Shown in pieces: positions 10,536 to 19,331 of a stretch of DNA of 64,000 bases. The notes under the pieces were generated by a model. It was not told the origin of the DNA. It worked only from the letters and a program-made list of their open reading frames with translations, and did no database searches. Within the stretch, counting starts at the first letter, position 1. Each line of letters begins with the position of its first letter. The DNA is taken from NCBI GenBank assembly GCA_030427385.1, contig JAUHWR010000001.1, positions 1,732,042 through 1,796,041 of the forward strand, in the 5' to 3' direction. The position numbers and the translations under genes are program-made. Source of the DNA: Alphaproteobacteria bacterium (GTDB taxonomy: Bacteria; Pseudomonadota; Alphaproteobacteria; Micavibrionales; Micavibrionaceae).

Positions 10536-10871
10536 ATGAGCGATATCACTATCAAAGAAGTTAGCGGAACATCCGGATCGAAATTTCGGCGCAGACATAC
10601 CGATTCGAACAACAATTTTAAGCGCTGGTACAATCAAGATACCGCAAACGATCACGAGGAAGATACCACAAAAGCCGCGCGCAGAATGTTAATGGAAGAT
10701 AGCCTGAAAAATATGGAGGATATCCTTCTCTTGGCTGAAACTGAATTTGATTCGAAACTTCAACAAACTGCCCCCTCAAATATATATAAAGACACGCCGT
10801 TGAAAATCTCTGATTTGCCGCTGGAAGTACGCCAATATCATTTCGATTTCATGAAGCACCCCGTGAATTAA
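10536..10871 (+). CDS. Hypothetical protein
   Basis: 111 aa ORF, no clear homology recognised. Confidence 0.45.
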   Translation: MSDITIKEVSGTSGSKFRRRHTDSNNNFKRWYNQDTANDHEEDTTKAARRMLMEDSLKNMEDILLLAETEFDSKLQQTAPSNIYKDTPLKISDLPLEVRQYHFDFMKHPVN

Positions 10872-10961
10872 AGACCTGCTCTTCTTTATCCACCGCTTAA
10901 AATTTTCTTTCGATCATTTCGCGTTTGCCTTTCATTGCTTCATCGGGTATTTGTTTAAGGG

Positions 10962-11777
10962 ATGAGCGCAGAGCAACCACCAAAAAGACAATTCTTCGAT
11001 CCTGTCCTGGATCAAATCGACCGTATTGGCCGGGCAGCCATACGTTTTTTAAGTGCTGTCGGCAGATTATTCGAATTTATGGCGCTCTCGGTTTTAAACG
11101 TATTCACCCCGCCCTATTTCGGGAAAAACATTTTAAACCAGATGGTCAATATCGGTTATTATTCTCTGCCTGTGGTTGGTTTGACCGCATTATTTACAGG
11201 CATGGTTTTGGCGTTGCAATCATATACCGGATTTACCCGTTTTAATGCCGAAAGCGCAATTGCGGGCGTGGTCGTTTTATCAATGACACGGGAACTTGCA
11301 CCGGTTTTGGCGGGTTTAATGGTTGCGGGGCGCGTGGGCGCGTCCATTGCGGCAGAAATTGCGACGATGCGCGTGACTGAACAAATTGACGCGCTTTCAA
11401 CTTTATCCGTTAACCCCTATAAATATTTGATTGCCCCGCGTATTCTGGCGGGAACGCTTATGTTACCGTGTCTGGTTTTTGTCGGTGATATTATCGGTGT
11501 CTTTGGCGGTTATGTCGTTGCGGTCTATTCACTTGGTTTTTCCCCTGGCTCATATTTGACCCAGACTTGGGACGTTGTTGAAAATATGGATGTGATTTCC
11601 GGTCTCGTTAAAGCCTCGGTTTTTGGATTAATTGTTTCTTTAATGGGGTGTTATCACGGTTATAATTCCGGACGCGGCGCGCAAGGTGTGGGCACGGCCA
11701 CGACGAATGCGGTTGTTTCGGCATCCATTCTAATTTTGGTGATGAATTACGCCCTCACCCAGATTTTCTTCTCTTAA
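10962..11777 (+). CDS. mlaE: MlaE-family ABC transporter permease
   Basis: GMVLALQSYTGFTRF...VLSMTRELAPVLAGLMVAGRVGASIAAEIATMRVTEQIDAL. Confidence 0.93.
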   Translation: MSAEQPPKRQFFDPVLDQIDRIGRAAIRFLSAVGRLFEFMALSVLNVFTPPYFGKNILNQMVNIGYYSLPVVGLTALFTGMVLALQSYTGFTRFNAESAIAGVVVLSMTRELAPVLAGLMVAGRVGASIAAEIATMRVTEQIDALSTLSVNPYKYLIAPRILAGTLMLPCLVFVGDIIGVFGGYVVAVYSLGFSPGSYLTQTWDVVENMDVISGLVKASVFGLIVSLMGCYHGYNSGRGAQGVGTATTNAVVSASILILVMNYALTQIFFS

Positions 11778-11827
11778 TCTATATATCCACACATACGTAC
11801 AGCAGATTTATGCTATCACCTAAACAT

Positions 11828-11850
11828 AATCCCGGCCAAAGCCGGGATCT
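11828..11850. repeat. Short inverted repeat (ATCCCGGC-AAA-GCCGGGAT)
   Basis: aatcccggccaaagccgggatct between mlaE and ssb. Confidence 0.6.
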
Positions 11851-11908
11851 GATCATCTGTTCATAACTCCCGATTTATAACGGGATAATAAGTTATTTTA
11901 TATTTAAC

Positions 11909-12406
11909 TTAAAAGGGGATTTCATCCTCAAAATCATCCATAGGGGCGGGGGCGGCATTTCCAGCGGATGCTTGTTGTTGCTGCTGTCCGCCGCCATAAT
12001 TCTGGTTGGAATTATTATTATTGCTGTTCTGATAACCGCCGCCGCTATTATCATTGCGACCGTCCAAAAATGTCAATTCGCCTTTAAAGGGACGTATAAC
12101 AACTTCGGTTGAATACTTATCTTGTCCGTTATTATCCTGCCATTTGCGGGTTTCCAATTGACCTTCGATATAAACCTTGGATCCTTTTTTCAAATATTGC
12201 TCGCATAAATTCGCCAAAGGTTCGGTGAAAATCACGACGCGATGCCATTGGGTATTTTCTTTTCTCTCACCGGTATTACGGTCTTTCCAGCTTTCAGAAG
12301 TCGCAATCGATAAATTGGCAATCTTACTACCCTGCTGGGTGGTGCGAATTTCGGGGTCCGCCCCCAAATTTCCAACTAATATAACTTTATTAACACTGCC
12401 AGCCAT
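11909..12406 (-). CDS. ssb: Single-stranded DNA-binding protein
   Basis: [42 protein letters not shown]; acidic C-terminal tip DDFEDEIPF. Confidence 0.97.
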   Translation of the reverse strand: MAGSVNKVILVGNLGADPEIRTTQQGSKIANLSIATSESWKDRNTGERKENTQWHRVVIFTEPLANLCEQYLKKGSKVYIEGQLETRKWQDNNGQDKYSTEVVIRPFKGELTFLDGRNDNSGGGYQNSNNNNSNQNYGGGQQQQQASAGNAAPAPMDDFEDEIPF

Positions 12407-12491
12407 GCTTTCATCTCCGTATTTTTATGTGGTATAAGCTCACTATAGACAGATTCGGACACAGATAAATGAAAAATTACGAATAATCCAC

Positions 12492-13277
12492 TTATAAATC
12501 TGAGAAAATTAAATAAACCATCAAGGTTAAAACCAAGACCCCATAAATAAGGCGCAACGCTTTCTCTGGGATGATACTTGCAACCTTTGCCCCAAAAGCA
12601 CCCGCAAGTAATGCGGCCGGTACCATCACAGTCAATAATTCAAATGATAGTAATCCCAAATATAAAAACGTTAATGCTGCCGCCCCTAAACTAATGGCAC
12701 TAATGACATTGGCGAGCGCTAAAACCGTTTTCATATCAATTTTGAAAATTAGGGTTAATCCCAAAATGATTAAAATACCACTTCCCGCCCCAGATAATCC
12801 GTCATATAAGCCAATAGCCAACCCCAGCAACACGGCATAAAATTGCCAATGATTTTCTAGGTCTTTTTTTGTTTCTAATTTTTCCGGCACGTTATTATAT
12901 ATCTTCATAAATGTATAAATTAAACCGCAGCCGCAGATAAATATAATCATCCATTTTAAAATATGATCCGGCAAAAAATATAAAATATTCCCTCCTATGA
13001 ACGCGCCAATAACTAGAGTTGGGGCCATCCATAAGGCAATTGATTTATATTGGGAAAAACTAAGTTGTTTTTCCTGTTTTCGATAAAACCAAAGGAACGT
13101 AAAGTTAGCAAACACAGCCGCACCAATGTCATTAGCTACTGCTTTGTTTGCTTCTATGCCTGCCGCAAGTAAGGCCGGTTGAATAAAAAAACTGCCCCCG
13201 CCGAACATCGTACCGAACGTTTCGCCTAGAACCGTGGCAAAAAATATGTAGAGTAAACCAAGAAAATCGTATTCCAT
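12492..13277 (-). CDS. TauE/SafE-family sulfite exporter-like membrane protein
   Basis: GGGSFFIQPALLAAGIEANKAVANDIGAA; GLYDGLSGAGSGILIILGL; 8-TM profile. Confidence 0.85.
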   Translation of the reverse strand: MEYDFLGLLYIFFATVLGETFGTMFGGGSFFIQPALLAAGIEANKAVANDIGAAVFANFTFLWFYRKQEKQLSFSQYKSIALWMAPTLVIGAFIGGNILYFLPDHILKWMIIFICGCGLIYTFMKIYNNVPEKLETKKDLENHWQFYAVLLGLAIGLYDGLSGAGSGILIILGLTLIFKIDMKTVLALANVISAISLGAAALTFLYLGLLSFELLTVMVPAALLAGAFGAKVASIIPEKALRLIYGVLVLTLMVYLIFSDL

Positions 13278-13323
13278 ACAGTTACTCTATGATAATTAAG
13301 TAGAAAAAAACATAAAATATTTT

Positions 13324-13920
13324 ATGAAAAAATTACTCATCGCCACACATAATTCGGGAAAAGTTAGTGAATTTCGCGAAATTCTTGCCCCCAGAGGTAT
13401 TGACGTTGTCTCCGCGGCGGATTTTAATTTGGCTGAACCTGTGGAAGACGGCGCTACATTTTCTGAAAATGCGCTTATTAAAGCGCGCGCCGCTTGTGCT
13501 GCGACCGACCTTCCCGCTTTATCGGATGATAGCGGGTTATGCGTAAATGCGTTAAATGGTGATCCGGGGATTTATTCGGCGCGTTGGGCAGTGACTGAAA
13601 ACGGCGAAAAAGACATGTCATTAGCTATGAACAGAGTCCATGACAAATTGAAAGAGCATCAAGATAAAAGCGCCTTCTTTATTGCCGTTCTTGCTTTTGT
13701 CAAACCAAATGGCGATGAAGCGCTTTATGAGGGACGATGTGACGGTAATGTTGTGTGGCCACCACGCGGCACGGGCGGGCATGGCTATGATCCTATTTTC
13801 TCGCCCGATGGCTATTCCGCAACATTTGCGGAAATGAAAGACGGCGAGAAAAACGAACTTTCCCACCGCGGGCGCGCCATCAATCATTTTCTAAACGCCC
13901 TAAACAACAATATTAACTAG
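13324..13920 (+). CDS. rdgB: XTP/dITP diphosphatase
   Basis: MKKLLIATHNSGKVSEFREIL; ALSDDSGLCVNALNGDPGIYSARWA; GTGGHGYDPIF; SHRGRA. Confidence 0.95.
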   Translation: MKKLLIATHNSGKVSEFREILAPRGIDVVSAADFNLAEPVEDGATFSENALIKARAACAATDLPALSDDSGLCVNALNGDPGIYSARWAVTENGEKDMSLAMNRVHDKLKEHQDKSAFFIAVLAFVKPNGDEALYEGRCDGNVVWPPRGTGGHGYDPIFSPDGYSATFAEMKDGEKNELSHRGRAINHFLNALNNNIN

Positions 13921-13977
13921 GGACAGTCACTTTATTAACCGGGGACAGTCACTCAATAAAAAAGTGACTGTCCCCAG
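13912..13977. repeat. REP-type repeat, copy A (two direct plus one inverted half-unit)
   Basis: attaactagggacagtcactttattaaccggggacagtcactcaataaaaaagtgactgtccccag; contains the rdgB stop codon. Confidence 0.9.
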
Positions 13978-13993
13978 AATGTTGGAGCTTATT

Positions 13994-15139
13994 ATGTTTG
14001 GACTTTATATCCATTGGCCATATTGCCTGTCTAAATGTCCGTATTGTGACTTTAATTCTCATGTGTCGAATACAATCAGCCATGAAAACTGGCGCAGGGC
14101 ATATGCTAAAGAAATCAGCCACATCGCAGAATTCACGCCGGATCATCTGGTAACATCCATCTATTTTGGCGGGGGCACGCCGTCCCTTATGGAGCCCAAG
14201 AGCATTGCTTTTATTCTTGATACCATTCAATCAAAATGGCGCATGGCGAATGATGTCGAGATCACATTAGAGGCCAATCCCACCTCCATTGAACGTCAAA
14301 AATTTGAAGATTTTAAAGAGGCAGGCATTAATCGTGTCTCCGTCGGCGTACAGGCGTTAAATGATAAAGATTTGAAATTTTTAGGGCGTCAACACAGCGC
14401 CGCCGATGCCAAAGCCGCATTGGAAATAGCCTATAACACTTTTGCACGTGTGAATTTTGATTTGATCTATGCGCGGCCCGGCCAAACTGAGACGGAATGG
14501 GAATTCGAGTTAAAACAAGCTTTAGAACTGGCAAAAGCCGGACATCTCTCCCTGTATCAACTTACCATTGAGCGCGGTACAGCCTTTGAGACAATGTATC
14601 AACGTAAGGAATTTACCCTGCCCGATGAAGATTTGGGCGGCGCTCTATATGAGATGACGGGTGACATCGCGGCCAGTTACGATCTCCATAATTACGAGAT
14701 TTCAAACTATGCCCGCTTGGGGGAGGAATCACAGCACAATTTAACCTATTGGCGCTATGGTGATTATGCGGGGATTGGGCCAGGAGCGCATGGACGCCTT
14801 ACGATTAATGATCAAAAATTTGCTACACGTACACATCGCGCGCCGCAAATCTGGCTAGATAATGTTGAAAAAAAGGGACATGGCTATCATGATTTTACAA
14901 AAGTGAGCCAAAATGAACGCCTGTTGGAATGTTTATTAATGGGGCTACGCACCGCTGAGGGGATAAAGATAGAGAAATTAAAACAAGAGGGCGGCGCGGA
15001 TTGGATGAGCATTTTAAATAAAAAAAAGCTGGAAGAATTACAAAGTTCAGGATATATCTCTCTGTCTACTCAGCATTTTCGCGTCTCATCAGCAGGCCGT
15101 CAGCGATTAAATAGAATATTACAGGATATACTGGATTAA
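13994..15139 (+). CDS. hemW: Radical SAM heme chaperone HemW
   Basis: MFGLYIHWPYCLSKCPYCDFNSHV; YFGGGTPSLM; start after repeat A (ORF-track start 13964 lies inside the repeat). Confidence 0.94.
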   Translation: MFGLYIHWPYCLSKCPYCDFNSHVSNTISHENWRRAYAKEISHIAEFTPDHLVTSIYFGGGTPSLMEPKSIAFILDTIQSKWRMANDVEITLEANPTSIERQKFEDFKEAGINRVSVGVQALNDKDLKFLGRQHSAADAKAALEIAYNTFARVNFDLIYARPGQTETEWEFELKQALELAKAGHLSLYQLTIERGTAFETMYQRKEFTLPDEDLGGALYEMTGDIAASYDLHNYEISNYARLGEESQHNLTYWRYGDYAGIGPGAHGRLTINDQKFATRTHRAPQIWLDNVEKKGHGYHDFTKVSQNERLLECLLMGLRTAEGIKIEKLKQEGGADWMSILNKKKLEELQSSGYISLSTQHFRVSSAGRQRLNRILQDILD

Positions 15140-15142
15140 AGG

Positions 15143-16090
15143 ATGACCAGAACGGATGCAAGCCGCCAGGCTTTTTATAGTATTATTATGTCACTCAGTG
15201 GTTTTTTACTGTTTAGCATTGCCGATACATGCGTCAAATATTTGGGCATACAAGGTTATCATACACATATTATCCAAGCCTATGCCAGTGGCATTGCTAC
15301 TTTATTGTGTGTGGCATATATCCTAATTCATAAAAAAACATTTCGTGCATTTAAACCTCGTAAAAGCTGGCGCTTACATATCATCCGCTCTTTCACATTG
15401 GTGATTGCGATTTACTTTCTGATTGAATCTCTTCGATTATTGGGAATGGCGGAATTTTACTCAATCGCCTTTTTAATTCCATTTTTGGTAACCATTGGCA
15501 GCGCGATCTTCTTTCGCGAAGATGTCGGTTTATGGCGATGGGTCGCTATTTTTGGCGGGCTTATCGGGGTCTTGATTGCCGTGTCCGGTCAATTAAGCGA
15601 TGTTGAAAATATTTCCGGCATCGGCATGATATACGCATTTTTAATGGTCATTGGCCTGACAATCAGCTATCTGATCATCCGGAAAATGGGGCCCGGTGAA
15701 TATGCACCGATTTTTCCGTTTTATGCGCAGATCGGCATATTAATTGCCAATATCATCTTAATTATTATTTATAAAACGCCGCTTCCCGTTATTCCCCTCA
15801 CTGAATTGCCGATTTGGCTGTTATATGGGGGCAGCTTATTTTGCGCCGTATTATTGGTCTCAAGCGCATTTGCCAATGCGCCGATTGTGGCGGTACCGGC
15901 ATGTTTTCAATATACGCAAATTATTTGGGGCGTGTTGTTTGGCTATTTGTTTTTTACCGAAATGCCGCAATTTAATACCATTATTGGCTTAAGCGTTATC
16001 ACGGCATCGGGATTATTTATGGTATGGCGGGAATATATCGCGGCCAAAACCAAAAAAGTAACGGTGCAAATCCCGCCTCAATCATTGTAA
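15143..16090 (+). CDS. EamA/DMT-superfamily permease
   Basis: 10-TM DMT profile; two EamA-like halves. Confidence 0.85.
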   Translation: MTRTDASRQAFYSIIMSLSGFLLFSIADTCVKYLGIQGYHTHIIQAYASGIATLLCVAYILIHKKTFRAFKPRKSWRLHIIRSFTLVIAIYFLIESLRLLGMAEFYSIAFLIPFLVTIGSAIFFREDVGLWRWVAIFGGLIGVLIAVSGQLSDVENISGIGMIYAFLMVIGLTISYLIIRKMGPGEYAPIFPFYAQIGILIANIILIIIYKTPLPVIPLTELPIWLLYGGSLFCAVLLVSSAFANAPIVAVPACFQYTQIIWGVLFGYLFFTEMPQFNTIIGLSVITASGLFMVWREYIAAKTKKVTVQIPPQSL

Positions 16091-16683
16091 ACGCGTCCCT
16101 GCGGCGGTTTCGCAGCCTGTGGCGCAGGCAAAGTGGACACGTACACCTCGCTTGAGCTCTGTGTTATTCCTTGCCCAATTTGATTGGGGATGGTTCCAAC
16201 TTTTTTATCCTCGCTGCGTTTATACACATAAATGCCTAAAACGGATAACCCCACGCTCCAAATCAACCCCAATGATCCGAATGCCTCCATAACCACAGAT
16301 GCATTGGCGGGGTCATCAACAATAATCCATGCCAATGCCAACATTTGTGCGGCCCATGTAAGCGCCATCAAATAACCAAATGTCGGGCGCATACGCCGTA
16401 CGTAGGGATCATCAGATGCAATCTCAGCACGTAAAGATTGATTAATTTCCGATATCTGCGCACGATATTCTTCCGATTTTAACAAAGCCAGTTGTTCGGT
16501 ATGGCGGTTTAATTCCGCCATATCTTCTTTTGATATATCTCCGCGTGATAATGCCTCATTTAAATCCGAAAGCGCTTTTCCTGCACTTTTTATAAGCGGG
16601 TTATTCGCACCGGATAACGCTTCTGAGAAAATATTAATTAAAACCGGCAAGCCGATCTGAGCAAGTAATGCCGACATCTTCAA
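16078..16683 (-). CDS. Phage holin (3TM-holin-like)
   Basis: YVRRMRPTFGYLMALTWAAQMLALAWIIV...LGLIWSVGLSVLGIYVYKRSEDKK; next to lysin. Confidence 0.75.
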   Translation of the reverse strand: MKMSALLAQIGLPVLINIFSEALSGANNPLIKSAGKALSDLNEALSRGDISKEDMAELNRHTEQLALLKSEEYRAQISEINQSLRAEIASDDPYVRRMRPTFGYLMALTWAAQMLALAWIIVDDPANASVVMEAFGSLGLIWSVGLSVLGIYVYKRSEDKKVGTIPNQIGQGITQSSSEVYVSTLPAPQAAKPPQGRVYND

Positions 16684-16692
16684 ACTCCATTC

Positions 16693-16763
16693 ATTAACTA
16701 GGGACAGTCACTTTTATTCTGGGGACAGTCACTTTATTGATAAAAGTGACTGTCCCCCGTTAA
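16693..16763. repeat. REP-type repeat, copy B
   Basis: attaactagggacagtcacttttattctggggacagtcactttattgataaaagtgactgtcccccgttaa. Confidence 0.9.
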
Positions 16764-16766
16764 GGA

Positions 16767-17249
16767 CTACGCAAGGCAGTAAAAAATATGCCGGCCCATA
16801 ACTGTTACGGGCGCGGCCTTTTTCGCCCAATAGGGCAATATTCCAACCGCATGATAATGATCGGCGCCGCAAGTGATATCTTCCATATCCGCATAAATCG
16901 CCCGCCGCGCAATATTAAGAGCAGTGGCAAAATACGGATCATCATCACCCACATTTAATAATTGTTTAAAATTCGGATCGTTACGATTCCAGCATGAAAA
17001 TTGATAAGGCTTCTGGCAAATTTGAATAATGCTATTACCCCACCAAAATCCACCTTTTTCCTGTGCTACGGCGAGGCGATTTAGAATAACACATGCCACC
17101 GCCTGCATCCCCGCGCTACCCTCGCCGCGCGCCTCCCCCCAGATGGTTCGCGCCAATGTATCAACTTCTATCTCACGGTAAAGCGCATGATTTTTTGCAT
17201 CTTTTTCCACCATAGTCGGTGCCGTATTATTTGGAATTAATTTTTTCAT
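16767..17249 (-). CDS. Cell wall hydrolase (SleB-like; phage endolysin)
   Basis: LARTIWGEARGEGSAGMQAVACVILNRLAVAQEKGGFWWGNSIIQICQKPYQFSCWNRNDPN. Confidence 0.9.
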   Translation of the reverse strand: MKKLIPNNTAPTMVEKDAKNHALYREIEVDTLARTIWGEARGEGSAGMQAVACVILNRLAVAQEKGGFWWGNSIIQICQKPYQFSCWNRNDPNFKQLLNVGDDDPYFATALNIARRAIYADMEDITCGADHYHAVGILPYWAKKAAPVTVMGRHIFYCLA

Positions 17250-17251
17250 AT

Positions 17252-17482
17252 TTACCCTTTCATGTTTAGTAAATGTGCCTCTATGCGGCGCACGCTCTCG
17301 GCTGTGGCAGAGGAGGTTGCCTCCAGTCGTGCCAGACGTTCATGGACATTTTTATGGTTTTCCAACCGCCGCTCCATCTCGCGCACGCGGCTATTCAGGC
17401 CGGAAAACCCCCAAATAAATCCCACGCCATGCACAACAAAAAAGCCGATAAACGGCCAATAAGTAACAAATAAATCTTTCAT
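17252..17482 (-). CDS. Small phage membrane protein (TM plus coiled coil; possible spanin/holin accessory)
   Basis: 76 aa, N-terminal TM, C-terminal coiled coil; between TerL and lysin. Confidence 0.5.
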   Translation of the reverse strand: MKDLFVTYWPFIGFFVVHGVGFIWGFSGLNSRVREMERRLENHKNVHERLARLEATSSATAESVRRIEAHLLNMKG

Positions 17483-17485
17483 AAT

Positions 17486-18958
17486 TTAAACCTTAAAATC
17501 TGTACGTGCCTGTATATGACGTCCCCGCCCTGTCCAAACCTGCCGCCCAATCGACGGTGATGAACCGATGCGCATCGGTTGCACTGACAATGCGCCTGCC
17601 ACCGCATCCAGACAATCATCATGGCCACCGCTTTTTCCCGGACGCCATTCGGATAGCTCGGTGGCGAATGGCGTTGTCATGACCTGTTTATGAACGTGCA
17701 ACCTGCCCGCCGCCATGACCACATCGAACGCCTCTAAAATACGAATATCTTTTGGCCTGCGTGATGAAACCTCGATTACGCTGCAAGGCACATTTTGTTT
17801 TGATAACTCGGCGCGTAAAATGCCCGGTAAAAACCGTCCAATTCCGTTAATTTCCAATGATACTTGTGGCACCATATAACGCTTTAAAATTTCCGCCACG
17901 CGCCGGCATTGCACTGCCGCCATATCTTGCGTGGGATCTTTTGGCGCGGGCAATACCTCCACAACCTGCAGCCAGTAATGGCTTTTGTCATCCAAATAAC
18001 ATATCGCCAAAACACTGCGGTCACCGCCATTTAAACCAAAGGCAGGGTCCCACCACGCCGCCGCAGAGATCATTTTAATATTATTAATCTCCAAACGATT
18101 TAGTTCCTTCACATAGGAAAAATCCCCATCATAAATGCTCACTAAACTCGCATCCAAACGCCCATTGGCAATATTGGTTGGGCGTAGCATCATCTGTGAG
18201 GCAAATTTATTGGGCCCCGTCGATATTTCCATCTCCGCAATATCCCGTGCAGAATAACGCTCCGGCCATACACTTTCCCCTTTTTTATTAAGAATGGGGA
18301 TAACTAAACGCTCATAGCCACTTAAAAATGCGCGCTCATCCTCATGGTCGGCGGCAATGTCCTCGCTGTAAATCGAATGATATGTATGCGGCGTACCGGC
18401 ATATATCATCAACCCCTTCGGGACCAAAATAAAATCGGCTTCAATCAGCCTTTCACGCAAATCGGCGCGTTTTTCAGTGCTATCACATGTATTGGGAACC
18501 TCGACATCATCGCAAATGATAATATCGGCGCGGCATCCCGTCATATTCCCGCTAATCCCGCGTGCCAAAACGGACGGATCGCGCAATTCCAGCTCCCGCA
18601 CCACCGTAAAACGGTCAATCCCCCATTGATCCGCATGGGGCGGCTTTAGGTGTCCCGTATAAGGATGTTTTTCAATAATACGCTTAATGTTACGTACCAT
18701 TTTACCCGCCAGAATTTCATCCGCCGAGATCACTAAAATCCGTAAATTCGGTTCACAAAAAATACGCCAAGCCGCATATAGCCCGATCATCGTTGATTTG
18801 CCCGATGCCCGAAACGCCATTAATAATAACCGCTTCATATTTTTATATTTATGGTCTTCCAACCATGACGCTATCTGAAAATGAAGATCGGGAGTTTTTT
18901 GCTTTTGAAAATTATTCCACGCAGCGACGAAAAGTTTAAAACTAATCATCTCTTTCAT
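17486..18958 (-). CDS. Phage terminase large subunit (T7 gp19-type)
   Basis: Walker A-like LLMAFRASGKSTMIGLYAAW; Walker B-like ADIIICDDVEVP; nuclease-like AAWWDPAFGLNGGDRS and C-terminal HDDCLDAVAGAL. Confidence 0.9.
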   Translation of the reverse strand: MKEMISFKLFVAAWNNFQKQKTPDLHFQIASWLEDHKYKNMKRLLLMAFRASGKSTMIGLYAAWRIFCEPNLRILVISADEILAGKMVRNIKRIIEKHPYTGHLKPPHADQWGIDRFTVVRELELRDPSVLARGISGNMTGCRADIIICDDVEVPNTCDSTEKRADLRERLIEADFILVPKGLMIYAGTPHTYHSIYSEDIAADHEDERAFLSGYERLVIPILNKKGESVWPERYSARDIAEMEISTGPNKFASQMMLRPTNIANGRLDASLVSIYDGDFSYVKELNRLEINNIKMISAAAWWDPAFGLNGGDRSVLAICYLDDKSHYWLQVVEVLPAPKDPTQDMAAVQCRRVAEILKRYMVPQVSLEINGIGRFLPGILRAELSKQNVPCSVIEVSSRRPKDIRILEAFDVVMAAGRLHVHKQVMTTPFATELSEWRPGKSGGHDDCLDAVAGALSVQPMRIGSSPSIGRQVWTGRGRHIQARTDFKV

Positions 18959-19331
18959 GTTGTCTTTTCCTGTAATCTTTTATCTCAAGAAGCGCATTTT
19001 GCGTGATTTGCTTAATCTCTGAAAGCTTGCCATTCTCTTTTCCCTCTGGGGGGGCATAATCATTTAATTTTTTGATTTGGCATTCATGATGGTTCCATAT
19101 TTCTTTTACCAATTTATATTGCTGACTTTTTTCTTTAAATGCCTGCTCATCCCAATCACTTAATATAGCCTGCTTATAATCGGCCCACGTTTGATCGCGC
19201 GCGCGGATTAACTCTGATTTCATCTTATTTTTATCTGTAAAGTGGGATGCGTCTGACATAAGCTTTGAAATATTATTTAATAAAATAAAACGGCGATATT
19301 TTCGGCTTAAAACTTGCCGATAATCCACCAT
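18942..19331 (-). CDS. Hypothetical phage protein, candidate small terminase by position
   Basis: 129 aa charged helical protein directly upstream of TerL. Confidence 0.45.
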   Translation of the reverse strand: MVDYRQVLSRKYRRFILLNNISKLMSDASHFTDKNKMKSELIRARDQTWADYKQAILSDWDEQAFKEKSQQYKLVKEIWNHHECQIKKLNDYAPPEGKENGKLSEIKQITQNALLEIKDYRKRQHERDD

